The notes: generated by a model not told the origin, from the letters alone. Positions 53,615 through 62,701 are shown, counted from the first letter of the stretch. The stretch: 64,000 bases of DNA from SCTM01 sp965279655 (GCA_965279655.1 OZ257255.1:620001-684000), one strand, 5' to 3'. Program-made: numbers and translations.

Positions 53615-53881
53615 GTGACCGCCGCACCGGATTCGGATGCCGAATGCGACGCATTGCTGGTCGCGGCCGGGCTCAACCCTTCGCCGGATGATCGCGCCGA
53701 CCTGCGTAAGGCCTACCGCTCCCTGCGCGCGATGAAGACCCGCGTCCGCGCGGCCCTCATGTGGCAGAGCGAAACCGCGCATGTCTTCGCGCCGCTGACC
53801 GCCCCCGCGGCCGATCGGCACACCGCCGGGGTGATGGACACCATTCCCGCCAAAGCGGCCCGGATCGATGGCGGCAGCTGA
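53615..53881 (+). CDS. Small GatC/AtzG-like protein preceding amidase 1
   Basis: 88 residues, starting at GTG 53615 behind GGGAGG. Mostly helical with AALNPSPDD-like AGLNPSPDDRADLRKAYRSLRAMKTRVR and a C-terminal segment ETAHVFAPL. The pattern (hydrophobic helix, then a proline-anchored tail) resembles GatC or AtzG/DUF4089 chaperone-like partners of amidase-signature enzymes. It overlaps the amidase start. Homology is weak; assignment rests partly on position. Confidence 0.6.
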   Translation: MTAAPDSDAECDALLVAAGLNPSPDDRADLRKAYRSLRAMKTRVRAALMWQSETAHVFAPLTAPAADRHTAGVMDTIPAKAARIDGGS

Positions 53882-55256
53882 TCCCATGTCCATCCTGGAG
53901 GCGGCGGCCGCCATCAGGGGCGGGACACTCACGGCCGTCGAGCTGACACGCCAGTGCCTCGACCGCGTCGCCCGCTTGGACGGCGATCTGTGTACCTTCG
54001 TTACCGTCACCGCTGGCCGCGCGCTCGCCGCCGCCGCGCGAGCCGATGAGGAGATCGCCGCTGGAAAATGGCGCGGCCCGCTCCACGGCATCCCCATCGC
54101 GCTGAAGGATGTGATCGATGTGGCGGACGTACGCACTACCGCGTGCTCGAAGCTGCTGCTTGAGAATGTGCCGGAGCACAACTCCAACGCCTGGGCTCGC
54201 CTTGAGCAGGCAGGGGCGGTGCTCCTCGGTAAGCTGACTACCCACGAATTCGCCATCGGAGGCCCTTCGTTCGACCTACCGTTCCCGCCGGCCCGCAATC
54301 CGTGGGATCGCACGCGCTTCACCGGCGGCTCATCCAGCGGTTCCGGCGCTGCGGTTGCGGCGGGGTTGGTGCCGGGCGCGCTTGGCACCGATAGCGGCGG
54401 TTCGATCCGCACGCCGGCGTCCTACTGCGGCATCGTCGGCATGAAGCCAACTTATGGCCTTGTGGGCCGTAGCGGCGTCGTGCCCTTAAGCGCGAGTCTC
54501 GACCACGTCGGGCCCATGACGCGGAGTGTGGCTGACAACGCCATGATGCTGAATGTCATCGCCGGCTTTGACCCCGCGGATGCCACCAGCGCCAATCGTC
54601 CGCCGGAAGACGTGACGGCGCAACTCGATGAAGGCGTGCGAGGTCTGCGCATCGGCTACGCCGAGGAATTCGACGATGGGGCGGGCGTGAGCGACGAGGT
54701 GCGCGCCGCAATCCAAGACGTGTTGCGGACCCTCGAAGGCCTGGGTGCGCGCATCGAAACAGCCGCACTGCCATCGTTGGAAGACATGACCGACTGCGCG
54801 CGGTTGATCCTCATGGCGGAATCCTTTGCCGTCCATCAGCGCACGATGCAGGGGCGGGCGGGCGACTACGGCGACGTGGTGCGCGGGCGGCTGATGCTCG
54901 GCGGACTGGTCAGTGCCGCGGATTACATTGCCGCCGTGCGCTTGAGGCGCGAACTGGCGGTGCGCATGACGGAAGCGACCGCGCTTTTTGATGTCATCAT
55001 CACCGCCGGAACGGCAAACCCTGCACCCAAGTTGGAAGCCGCGCCAAAATTTGCGCTCATGGTGAAGCCGCCGCTGGTCTTCCCCTTCAGCCTCACGGGA
55101 GCACCGGCATTGACGATGCCGTGCGGATTTTCCGAGACCGGGTTGCCGCTATCCGTGCAGATCGCCGGTAGACCATTCCAAGAGGCAATGGTCTACCGCG
55201 TTGCTCAAGCCTACGAAGATGCGACGGAATGGCATAGGCGGTGGCCCCATGAGTGA
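53868..55256 (+). CDS. Amidase-signature hydrolase, copy 1
   Basis: 462 residues with the full Ser-cisSer-Lys set: Lys80 (IALKDV), Ser155 (GGSSSGSGAAVAAG) and Ser179 (GTDSGGSIRTPAS). Start ATG 53868 is used; ATG 53886 is as likely. Hydrolyses a C-N bond of an amide or related compound, or acts in a GatA-like complex; the small partner ORF and paralogous pair downstream argue for an AtzE/AtzG-like organisation. Ends overlapping the next small ORF by 8 bases. Confidence 0.9.
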   Translation: MAAADPMSILEAAAAIRGGTLTAVELTRQCLDRVARLDGDLCTFVTVTAGRALAAAARADEEIAAGKWRGPLHGIPIALKDVIDVADVRTTACSKLLLENVPEHNSNAWARLEQAGAVLLGKLTTHEFAIGGPSFDLPFPPARNPWDRTRFTGGSSSGSGAAVAAGLVPGALGTDSGGSIRTPASYCGIVGMKPTYGLVGRSGVVPLSASLDHVGPMTRSVADNAMMLNVIAGFDPADATSANRPPEDVTAQLDEGVRGLRIGYAEEFDDGAGVSDEVRAAIQDVLRTLEGLGARIETAALPSLEDMTDCARLILMAESFAVHQRTMQGRAGDYGDVVRGRLMLGGLVSAADYIAAVRLRRELAVRMTEATALFDVIITAGTANPAPKLEAAPKFALMVKPPLVFPFSLTGAPALTMPCGFSETGLPLSVQIAGRPFQEAMVYRVAQAYEDATEWHRRWPHE

Positions 55257-55446
55257 TCCCAACGCGAGCGCGGCATTCAATGAGCTGATCGCTCAATCCG
55301 GCGTCAACCTCCCGGATGGCGATCTCGAGAAGATACGCGAGCTCGCCCGCGCCATGCGCGAGGCGGCATCTGTGGTGACCGTGCCGCTCGATCCCAGTGT
55401 CCCGCCGGCGACGCAGTTGCGGCTCTTCGGTGCGCGACACTCGTGA
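55249..55446 (+). CDS. Small AtzG-like protein preceding amidase 2
   Basis: 65 residues (MSDPNASAAFNELIAQSG...LPDGDLEKIRELARAMREAASVVTVPLDPSVPPA). Helical hairpin and proline-anchored tail resemble AtzG/DUF4089 or GatC-type partners. It is wedged between two amidases, overlapping the first by 8 bases and the second by 4 (GTGA). Confidence 0.65.
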   Translation: MSDPNASAAFNELIAQSGVNLPDGDLEKIRELARAMREAASVVTVPLDPSVPPATQLRLFGARHS

Positions 55447-56849
55447 CCGACGAACTGCACTATCTGTCGATCGCAGAAGCGGGGGCGCGCATCAAGGCGC
55501 GCAAGCTCTCTCCGGTCGACCTGACGGAAGCCTTTTTGGCGCGTATCGAGAAATACGACGATACGCTGCATACTTATGTGCGCGCCATGCCGGATGCTGC
55601 GCGGAAGGCGGCGCGGGCGGCTGAAGCCGAGATTGCCGCGGGCAATTGGCGCGGTCCGCTGCACGGCATTCCGCTCGGCGTGAAGGACATCTACGACGTC
55701 ACAGGCGTGCCGACGACCTGTCAGTCGGCATTCTACAAAGATCACTCGGCCCAGGCCGATGCCTTCGCGGTCGAGTGCCTGAGCAACGCCGGCGCGATCT
55801 TCCTCGGCAAGCAGACGACCTGGGAATTCGCCGTTGGTGCCCCAGGGTTCGATTGCCCCTGGCCGCCCGCCCGCAATCCGTGGGATCTCGCGCGCGATCC
55901 CGGCGGCTCGTCTTCCGGACCCGGGGCAGCGGTTGCAGCGGGTCTGTGCACGGCAGCGCTCGGCAGTGACACCGGCGGATCGGCGCGCTTTCCCGCCGCC
56001 TATTGCGGTGTCGCCGGATTCAAACCGACTTACGGGCTGGTGAGCGCGCGAGGCATGTTTCCGCTCGCGTTCAGCCTCGATCATGCCGGCGTGCTGGCAC
56101 GCTCGAGTGCCGACTGCGCCGCCATCATGCAGGCGATCTCCGCGCCCGATCCGCAAGGGGAGGGCATCGGCGCGCCCCGGCCTGACTTCAAAGCGCCACC
56201 GCGCGGCATGAAGGGTCTCCGCGTCGGTCTCATGCGCAACTACTTTGGCGGCTGCGTGCAAACCTATGGCGAGACGGCAGCCGCCGTCGAAGCGGCAGCC
56301 GTCGTATTCCGCGAACTCGGCGCCGAGGTGCGGGATGTGACCATCCCGCCCTTGCGCCAATTTTCCGAGGCCGGCGTGCTGATCTCACGGTGCGAGGCCT
56401 ATGCACTGCACGAGGCCAATCTCCGTCAGGCGCCACACCTGTACGCGGAGACCTCCCGCACGCGGTTGATGCTGGGGGCCTTGATCCGCGCCGCTGACTA
56501 CATCAACGCGCAGCGCCATCGCACCGTGCTGCTGCAGGACATGGCTCGCATCCACGAGACCGTCGATCTGCTGATTGGGCCCACGGTGCCCACGGCAGCG
56601 CCGCTGCTCGAAGCGGAAGACCCGGAAGACGCCCGCAAACGCCTCATGTTCACCCGCGTGTTCAACATGACCGGCGCGCCGGTGGTGTCCGTCTGCACCG
56701 GGTTCGGCGCAACCGGCCTGCCGCTCGCCATGCAGATCGCGGGACGACCGTTCGAAGACGATCTCGTGCTTTCCGCCGGGGCCGCTTTCGAAGCGGCGAC
56801 CGGCCATCATCTCCGCCGTCCAACAGCATTTACCGGAGTTCGCTCATGA
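55443..56849 (+). CDS. Amidase-signature hydrolase, copy 2
   Basis: 468 residues, paralogue of the preceding amidase. Lys81 (GVKDI), Ser156 (GGSSSGPGAAVAAG) and Ser180 (GSDTGGSARFPAA) form the catalytic triad; spacing of 24 between the two Ser agrees with the family. GTG start at 55443 overlaps the small ORF stop. Ends by ATGA overlap with the nitrilase-fold gene, so five genes from 53615 to 57865 form one continuous run. Confidence 0.9.
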   Translation: MTDELHYLSIAEAGARIKARKLSPVDLTEAFLARIEKYDDTLHTYVRAMPDAARKAARAAEAEIAAGNWRGPLHGIPLGVKDIYDVTGVPTTCQSAFYKDHSAQADAFAVECLSNAGAIFLGKQTTWEFAVGAPGFDCPWPPARNPWDLARDPGGSSSGPGAAVAAGLCTAALGSDTGGSARFPAAYCGVAGFKPTYGLVSARGMFPLAFSLDHAGVLARSSADCAAIMQAISAPDPQGEGIGAPRPDFKAPPRGMKGLRVGLMRNYFGGCVQTYGETAAAVEAAAVVFRELGAEVRDVTIPPLRQFSEAGVLISRCEAYALHEANLRQAPHLYAETSRTRLMLGALIRAADYINAQRHRTVLLQDMARIHETVDLLIGPTVPTAAPLLEAEDPEDARKRLMFTRVFNMTGAPVVSVCTGFGATGLPLAMQIAGRPFEDDLVLSAGAAFEAATGHHLRRPTAFTGVRS

Positions 56850-57865
56850 TCCGTCCCTGGACCGGCACCTGTGTGCAGACCACCACGGTTTCATTGGCGA
56901 ACGCCAAGACGCCAGCTGACCTTCGTGACACGATCTTTAAGGGCATCGACCGTTTCGAGACTCTGATCGCCCAATCCTTGGACAAGAGTCCGAGCGACCT
57001 TTTCCTGTTCCCAGAGAAAGCCCTGGGCGACCGCGAACAGGACCTGCGCGGCTGCATCCAGTTTCCCGGGCCGGAGATCGAACGCTTCCAGAAGGTGGCG
57101 CAAAAGCACAAGGTCTTCGTGGCGGCGAACGCCTACACCCGCGATGAACTGTTCCCGGGGCGCTACTTCAACACGTCCTTCATGTTCGACCGCGCTGGTG
57201 CGATCGTGTTGAAGTCCTATCGCCTGCACACCTATCACTCGACCTCGCCCCACGACTTCTGGGATCGGTTCATCGACAAGGTCGGCCTGGATGGCGCGTT
57301 TCCGGTCGCGAAGACCGAACTCGGCAATCTCGCCATCTTCCCGAGCATGGAGATCATGTTCCCGGAAATTCCCCGTATCTTTACTCTCCGTGGGGCGGAA
57401 GTTCTGCTCCATGCCACGATGGAGAAGATCGTCGATCGCTCTACCAAGCGCACGCGCGCTGCGGAGAACATGGCCTATCTCCTGTCCGCCAACATCGCCA
57501 CCCAGAAGGGCTCCGACGAGTTCATGCAGGTGGGATCGCTGATCGTGAACTGGCGCGGTCAGGTGATCGGCGAACTGCCGCAAGGGGAGGCGGGCACCTG
57601 CAGCGCGAAGATCGATATCGAGGAGTTGCGCACCCGCCGCGCCAACGTCGACATCCAATTCCCCGAGTACAGCGTCAACTACCTCAGTCGCGTCCGCAGC
57701 GAAATCGCGCGCACGGGTTACGGTGCTTCAACCCTCTATCCCGTGAATACCTATGTCGAGGGATCGGAAGTAAAGTCCGCGATCAGCCCAGAGACCGGCA
57801 ACACGGAGAACCTCCACACCGCGCGCGACAACATGCGGCGCGCCGGCATGTTGCCGTCGGAATAG
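56846..57865 (+). CDS. Nitrilase-superfamily protein lacking the catalytic Lys and Cys, copy 2
   Basis: 339 residues, close paralogue of 43662 (both begin MIRPWT). Glu57 (FLFPEK) is kept; YRK is YRL (Leu127, SYRLHTYHSTSPHDFW) and the Cys position is Ser167 (FPSMEIMFPE). The conserved YRLHTYHS-SPHD segment is peculiar to the pair. Likely works with the amidases encoded just upstream, or has a scaffold role. Confidence 0.83.
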   Translation: MIRPWTGTCVQTTTVSLANAKTPADLRDTIFKGIDRFETLIAQSLDKSPSDLFLFPEKALGDREQDLRGCIQFPGPEIERFQKVAQKHKVFVAANAYTRDELFPGRYFNTSFMFDRAGAIVLKSYRLHTYHSTSPHDFWDRFIDKVGLDGAFPVAKTELGNLAIFPSMEIMFPEIPRIFTLRGAEVLLHATMEKIVDRSTKRTRAAENMAYLLSANIATQKGSDEFMQVGSLIVNWRGQVIGELPQGEAGTCSAKIDIEELRTRRANVDIQFPEYSVNYLSRVRSEIARTGYGASTLYPVNTYVEGSEVKSAISPETGNTENLHTARDNMRRAGMLPSE

Positions 57866-57867
57866 CC

Positions 57868-59085
57868 GTGCAGTCCGAATTCAAACGCCATTGGCCAATT
57901 GTCATCGTCGCCGGCGTCGGCGTCGCCTGCGGATCGTCGCCGATCCCGTTCTTTGCGCTCGGCGTGTTCACCAAGGCCTGGGTGACAGAGTTCGGCTGGA
58001 CGCGGGGCCAGACGGCCCTGCTCATGACGTTCTTCACCTACGGCAGCGTGCTTGGCTCGCCCATCGCCGGCATCCTGCTGGACAAATTCGGTGTGCGCCG
58101 CGTCGGGGTGGCGGCACTGCTTGCCTTGGCGGTCGGACTCATACTGCTCTCGAACTTTAGCGATTCTCTCTACGCCTTTTATGGCATCGCGTTCGGTGCG
58201 GCGATCTTCGCGAGCGGATCGCTCCCCGGCACCTGGAGCCGCGCTGTGATGGAACGGTTCGACGCGAAGCGCGGGCTCGCGCTCGGCTTAGCCCTGACCG
58301 GCACGGGGCTCTCCGCGGTGATCCTGCCGCAGTATGCGACCTGGCTGATGGAGCATTTTGACTGGCGCGTCGCCTTCCTCGGCATTGCGGCATTGCCTGG
58401 GCTGATCGCCGCACCCGTGGTCTGGTTCTTCCTGCCGAAGGAAACCAGTGCGCAGGTGGAGAAGGTGCAGGCAGCTGAAGGTGTAACCTTGCGGGTCGCC
58501 GCCAGCACGTACCGCTTCTGGGTGATCGCCGCGAGCTTCGTTCTGGTCAGCCTCGGCGTTGGCGGCCTCATCATGCATATGATCCCGATGCTCACCGATC
58601 GCGGTTACTCGCCGGGGGAGGCAGCTGCCGTCGCCTCCGTCCAGGGTCTCGCGCTGATTGCCGGGCGCGTGGTCACCGGCTATCTGCTGGACCGTCTGTG
58701 GGCGCCAGGTCTCACCGCCGTCATCCTCGCATTCCCGGCGCTCGCCTGCCTGATCTTCGCCACCGAGATCGGCGGTGCGACCGGCGCGGGCGCCGCCGCT
58801 GCCATCATGGGCTTCGCGGCAGGCGCGGAGATCGACCTTCTGGCATTCCTGATCGGCCGCTATTTCGGCATGAAGCACTTTGGCGCGATCTACGGCGTGC
58901 TCTACGCCGCCTTCATCATCGGCGCGGGCTCGGCGCCGGCCCTGTTCGGCTACGCGTACGACATCAGCGGCAGCTACGCATTCATCTTGAAAGTGGCCGC
59001 CGCCTGTTTCACCGGCGGCGCTGTGCTGATCCTGACGATGGGCCGCTATCCGGCGCTCAGCCGCGCCCCAAGTGCCCCTGTATGA
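57868..59085 (+). CDS. MFS transporter (MCT/oxalate-formate-antiporter-like)
   Basis: 405 residues with 12 hydrophobic segments, beginning at GTG 57868, two bases after the nitrilase-like stop. Loops such as TEFGWTRGQTALLMTFFTYGSVLGSPIAGILLDKFGVRRV fit monocarboxylate-type MFS carriers. The last 29 bases overlap the 3' end of the convergent esterase gene. Confidence 0.88.
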   Translation: MQSEFKRHWPIVIVAGVGVACGSSPIPFFALGVFTKAWVTEFGWTRGQTALLMTFFTYGSVLGSPIAGILLDKFGVRRVGVAALLALAVGLILLSNFSDSLYAFYGIAFGAAIFASGSLPGTWSRAVMERFDAKRGLALGLALTGTGLSAVILPQYATWLMEHFDWRVAFLGIAALPGLIAAPVVWFFLPKETSAQVEKVQAAEGVTLRVAASTYRFWVIAASFVLVSLGVGGLIMHMIPMLTDRGYSPGEAAAVASVQGLALIAGRVVTGYLLDRLWAPGLTAVILAFPALACLIFATEIGGATGAGAAAAIMGFAAGAEIDLLAFLIGRYFGMKHFGAIYGVLYAAFIIGAGSAPALFGYAYDISGSYAFILKVAAACFTGGAVLILTMGRYPALSRAPSAPV

Positions 59086-59989
59086 ACTGGCCGATGCGGG
59101 CGTTGGCGTTTCGTCCGTCCGTGATCGTGTGCGAATAAAGCTGCCAGTTGTGGATCATATCCGGCCACTCCTCGAAGGTGACCGCAACGCCCGCGGCCTT
59201 GGCGGCCTTCTCCAGTCGGTAGGAATCATCCAGCAAGAACTCGGATGTGCCGACCTGGATCAGGAGGGGTGGCAATCCCTTCAGGTCCGCATAGATCGGC
59301 GAAGCCAGCGGCGCGCGCGGATCGGTGCCGGCGAGATAGGCATCCACGAATTTCTGGAACGAACTTGAATCGCCCAGGGGGTCCACGTCCTTCTTGGTCT
59401 GCAGGGTCTCGCCATCCAGCACCAGATTGACCCACGGCGACAGGCACACGGTGCAGGCGGGCAGGGGTAGCCCTGCGTCACGCGCTTGCAGCAACGTCGC
59501 CAACACCAGCGCACCGCCGGCGGAATCGCCCCCGAACGCGATGTTCTTGGGCTCAAAATCTCTCGCGAGCAGGCCCCTGTAGGCCTCGAAGCAATCCGTC
59601 GGGCCGATGGGAAAGGGATGTTCAGGCGCGAGGCGATACTGGACCAGCAGCACCCGCGCGTTCGCCGCGGCGCCGATATCGGCGGCAAGCCGACGATGCG
59701 TCTCCGGGCTGCCCATCGTGAATCCGCCGCCATGGACATAGAACACCACGCGGTCGGGATCGACGCCTGGGGCTGTGACCCACAGGCACGGCACGCCGCC
59801 CACGATCACTTTGTCCATGACCGTGCCGTCAGGAACGGGCACGACCGTCTTGTTCTTATCGGCCAGTGCGCGGAGTTCCACCACGGATTTGCCGAATACC
59901 CGCGCCACATGCTGCTTGGTCCAAGCGACGGCGGCATCGATCTCGCGCTTGCGCGCGGCCGCGTCTTTCATGGGACCGATGAAGTCCAT
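59057..59989 (-). CDS. HSL-type alpha/beta-hydrolase (esterase)
   Basis: 310 residues of the hormone-sensitive-lipase family: oxyanion motif HGGGFTMGSPETHR, nucleophile elbow GDSAGG, acid Asp in the SEFLLDDSYR region and His in DMIHNWQLY. Hydrolyses carboxylic esters or lactones of hydrophobic acids. Coupled leftward with the amidohydrolase at 59998 (8-base gap). Confidence 0.9.
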   Translation of the reverse strand: MDFIGPMKDAAARKREIDAAVAWTKQHVARVFGKSVVELRALADKNKTVVPVPDGTVMDKVIVGGVPCLWVTAPGVDPDRVVFYVHGGGFTMGSPETHRRLAADIGAAANARVLLVQYRLAPEHPFPIGPTDCFEAYRGLLARDFEPKNIAFGGDSAGGALVLATLLQARDAGLPLPACTVCLSPWVNLVLDGETLQTKKDVDPLGDSSSFQKFVDAYLAGTDPRAPLASPIYADLKGLPPLLIQVGTSEFLLDDSYRLEKAAKAAGVAVTFEEWPDMIHNWQLYSHTITDGRNANARIGQFIQGHLGRG

Positions 59990-59997
59990 CGCCGGTT

Positions 59998-61038
59998 CTA
60001 GCTGAAAGCGTAGAAGCGTCGCGCGTTGTCCGACGTGATCTTGCGCGCCAGTTCCTGGTCCACGTCGTTGCGCTTCATGAACTTATCGTGCGCGCGCAGT
60101 TCCGTGCTGGTGTCCGAATGGCCGTAGTCGGTGCCGAGCATCAGGCTATCCCGGCCCGCGAGTTTCACGATCTCCGGGATATCCTCGTGCTCCTCGCAGG
60201 TGATGAATAGGCGGCCGTCGGCCAGCATCTGCGCGCCATGCGCAGGGATATTCTTGTACCGCTCGCGGTAGCGCTCCGTGCGCGACAGGGCGAATGGCAG
60301 CCAGCTCGACCCACTCTCGATAATCCCGAACTTCAGCTTCGGGAACATTGTCGGGATATGGCTATTCATGAGCGCCCCGAAGGCGATCAGATTCGGGATC
60401 GCGACGCTGATGCCGCTGGGCGTGGTCTGCAGCTGCTTCATGGCGCGGCTGCCCTGGCCGATGTGGATACAGATCGGCAGGCCGAGTTCTTCGGCCTTGG
60501 CGTAGATCGGATAGAAATCCTTATGGGTGAGGATCTTGTCGTCCTCATACACCCGCATCATAAGGCCGCACGCACCGCCGTCGCGCCACTTCTTCATGTC
60601 CGCCACGGTCTCGGGCACATTCTTCGCCGACGGCACGGCGATGTAATAGAACCGGCCCTTATGCTGCTTGCACACGTCGCTCATGGTGCTGTTCCAGCTG
60701 CGGGCGAGCACCAACTCTGTCCGTGCGGTCTTGGTCGCCAGCCCCAAGAACAGGCTGGTGTAGATCACCTGTGCGTCGATATCCCATTCGTTCATCTGGT
60801 CGATGCGCGGGCCCGGAGCGGTAAAGGTGCGCGTGCCGTCGGTGTAACTAATGAGCTGTTTCCCGCCCTTTTCGTACAAGTCGCCGTCGATGAGGAAATA
60901 CTCGCCCGTGGGTGAAAGGCCGGTGCTGTCGCCAACCGCTGCGACCACCTTTGGCTTCACGTCCAGGTCGGCCTTGGGGATGTGCCCCCACACCATGTCG
61001 TCTTCAACGATATGCGTATCCGCGTCGACAAAGCCCAT
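59998..61038 (-). CDS. Amidohydrolase-2 family protein, copy 3
   Basis: 346 residues, nearest to 42514. VDADTHIVEDD, LPICIHIGQGS, LMLGTDYGHSDTSTE and FGIIESGSSWLPF carry the putative metal and catalytic positions. Upstream neighbour of the esterase on one leftward transcript; divergent from the unknown gene at 61179 across a short region with an inverted repeat. Confidence 0.88.
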   Translation of the reverse strand: MGFVDADTHIVEDDMVWGHIPKADLDVKPKVVAAVGDSTGLSPTGEYFLIDGDLYEKGGKQLISYTDGTRTFTAPGPRIDQMNEWDIDAQVIYTSLFLGLATKTARTELVLARSWNSTMSDVCKQHKGRFYYIAVPSAKNVPETVADMKKWRDGGACGLMMRVYEDDKILTHKDFYPIYAKAEELGLPICIHIGQGSRAMKQLQTTPSGISVAIPNLIAFGALMNSHIPTMFPKLKFGIIESGSSWLPFALSRTERYRERYKNIPAHGAQMLADGRLFITCEEHEDIPEIVKLAGRDSLMLGTDYGHSDTSTELRAHDKFMKRNDVDQELARKITSDNARRFYAFS

Positions 61039-61101
61039 AGCCCGCCCTCATACCGGAGATGTGACGTTATCTTCCGCGACCCCCTGTCGGCCATCAAACC
61101 C

Positions 61102-61114
61102 CGTTCGCCGAACG
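61102..61114. promoter_or_regulatory. Candidate IclR operator
   Basis: CGTTCG-C-CGAACG perfect dyad between the divergent genes starting at 61038 and 61179. GTTCG...CGAAC resembles published IclR-type sites in general form only. Confidence 0.4.
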
Positions 61115-61178
61115 AACGCATGGTGATCAGGCACACCAGGAAATGACTGGAAGATCAATTCGGGATTACAATCGGCCC

Positions 61179-61931
61179 ATGGAACACGAGACCATTCGCG
61201 GCCGGCTCGTCTACACCTCCAAGAAGCCGGCGATCCTCGACAAAGTGCGGGGTGGAGAGGTTTTCGCCATCACGAAACACGTGGACGGGCGCCGCACCCT
61301 GCGCGCGCAATGCGCGATCTTTGAGAACTCTCCCAAGGTCCTGCGTGATACGACTACAACCCTCGACGCGGATTGGCAACCCACAGAAGCCTTCGTGCAG
61401 ATTACCGTGGATGAGTTGTTCGTCGGTTCGACCTGGTATCGGTTCATCGACAAAGAGATCGAATGCGAAGGCGTCACCAGGTCCGAGGGCCGTATCTCTT
61501 GTCGCATGCCGCGTAATGGGAAGATCGGCTTCTTCGTCAATCATTCGCTGATCGCCGACGCGATGCATCTGGTCGCCTTCGACCTCAAGAAGGGTCCCGG
61601 TACGCAAGTCATCAAGAACGGCTTCACCGTTTCGCTGCATCATCGCGGCGCGACTGGTCCGGGCTTAATTGCGCTGCCAGATGGGTATTCGTTCACGCTG
61701 CTGGGTGAGGAGAAGGTCACCGTCGGGGCGGGTACCTTCGACGCCTACAAATGGCGTTACGGCATCAGCGATGTGACCGACGATGCTGACCACGGCGCGG
61801 CGCTTCATCCGCCGTACTACATTTGGACCACCACCGACGGCGACTACATCATGCTCAAGGCCGGCGTGACGGGGTACATGCAGACGCACTACGAACTCGT
61901 CGAACTTCAGCGCGGCAAGGGCTTCCTCTAG
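61179..61931 (+). CDS. Protein of unknown function (possible DUF3108/DUF6134-like)
   Basis: 250 residues, no signal peptide visible. Beta-rich, with LLGEEKVTVGAGTFDAYKWRYGI and YYIWTTTDGDYIMLKA, a pattern found in the DUF3108 and DUF6134 groups; I cannot confirm membership. The start ATG 61179 follows no strong ribosome-binding site. Its stop overlaps that of the convergent IclR gene by 3-4 bases. Divergent from the amidohydrolase, so likely part of its regulon. Confidence 0.65.
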   Translation: MEHETIRGRLVYTSKKPAILDKVRGGEVFAITKHVDGRRTLRAQCAIFENSPKVLRDTTTTLDADWQPTEAFVQITVDELFVGSTWYRFIDKEIECEGVTRSEGRISCRMPRNGKIGFFVNHSLIADAMHLVAFDLKKGPGTQVIKNGFTVSLHHRGATGPGLIALPDGYSFTLLGEEKVTVGAGTFDAYKWRYGISDVTDDADHGAALHPPYYIWTTTDGDYIMLKAGVTGYMQTHYELVELQRGKGFL

Positions 61932-62665
61932 GCAAGCCTCTCGCCGATCTCACGCGCCGTTCTTATCAATTCCGGCAGGAATTCTTTGACCGCCTGGGAC
62001 TGCGTCACGCTCGCGCGGAAGATTTGCACGGCGAGCGCCCCCACCGGCTGCGTGCCCACGATCACCGGACAACTCATGGTGTAGATCGCAAGCTTGCGGT
62101 GTTCGACGATCTCGTAACCCTGCTTGCGTACACGCTGGAGCACTTTGAGGACTTCCGCGCGTGGGTTCTTCGGATCGGCGCGAATGAGAATGTCCCGGGT
62201 CGCCGGATCGCAAGCGGCGAGGTAGGCGCGGCCCGCGGCCGTGGAGGTCATGCCGATGCGGTGGCCGGAGGGGAACTTTGCTTCGGTGAACGGGCTCTCG
62301 TAGTCTGTGGTCACCCGCACCAGCATGCTGTGCTCCGACGGCGTGAGCAGTTTCACCGGCCAGCGGATGCGCCGGCCCAGGTCTTGCACCAGCCCACGCG
62401 CGAATTGTTCCACCCACCACTCTTCGCCATACCCATCCGCCAACGCCCGGACACGCCCCGTGAGCCAGTAGCGCGCGGAGCCTTCGTCTTTGCGCAGGAA
62501 CCCGTCGGACCGCATGGTCTCGAGCATGCGATAGGCCGTCCCGCGCGTGAGGCCGGTCTCGTCGCACACCTCACGCTGGGTCGCACCGTTGCGCAAGTTC
62601 AGGAATTCCAGCACCGCGAACGCGCGCTGCACCGACTGGATCTTGCGGAACTTCTCTTTCCCCAT
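61928..62665 (-). CDS. IclR-family transcriptional regulator, copy 3
   Basis: 245 residues: winged helix KIQSVQRAFAVLEFLNLRNG with LTRGTAYRMLETM, then the ligand domain (RYWLTGRVRALADGYGEEWWVEQ). Very similar to the regulator at 41558. Start ATG 62665 chosen; a much longer upstream reading crosses the divergent synthetase and is rejected. A perfect 11-5-11 palindrome lies 10 bases upstream of its start. Confidence 0.92.
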   Translation of the reverse strand: MGKEKFRKIQSVQRAFAVLEFLNLRNGATQREVCDETGLTRGTAYRMLETMRSDGFLRKDEGSARYWLTGRVRALADGYGEEWWVEQFARGLVQDLGRRIRWPVKLLTPSEHSMLVRVTTDYESPFTEAKFPSGHRIGMTSTAAGRAYLAACDPATRDILIRADPKNPRAEVLKVLQRVRKQGYEIVEHRKLAIYTMSCPVIVGTQPVGALAVQIFRASVTQSQAVKEFLPELIRTAREIGERLA

Positions 62666-62674
62666 GGGCCGAGG

Positions 62675-62701
62675 ATATCGGATCGCAATCCGATCCGATA
62701 T
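62675..62701. promoter_or_regulatory. Long perfect palindrome, probable IclR operator
   Basis: ATATCGGATCG-N5-CGATCCGATAT, perfect over 11 bases per arm, in the 93-base region between the IclR gene (start 62665) and the acyl-CoA synthetase gene (start 62759). Strong candidate autoregulatory site also controlling the synthetase. Confidence 0.72.
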
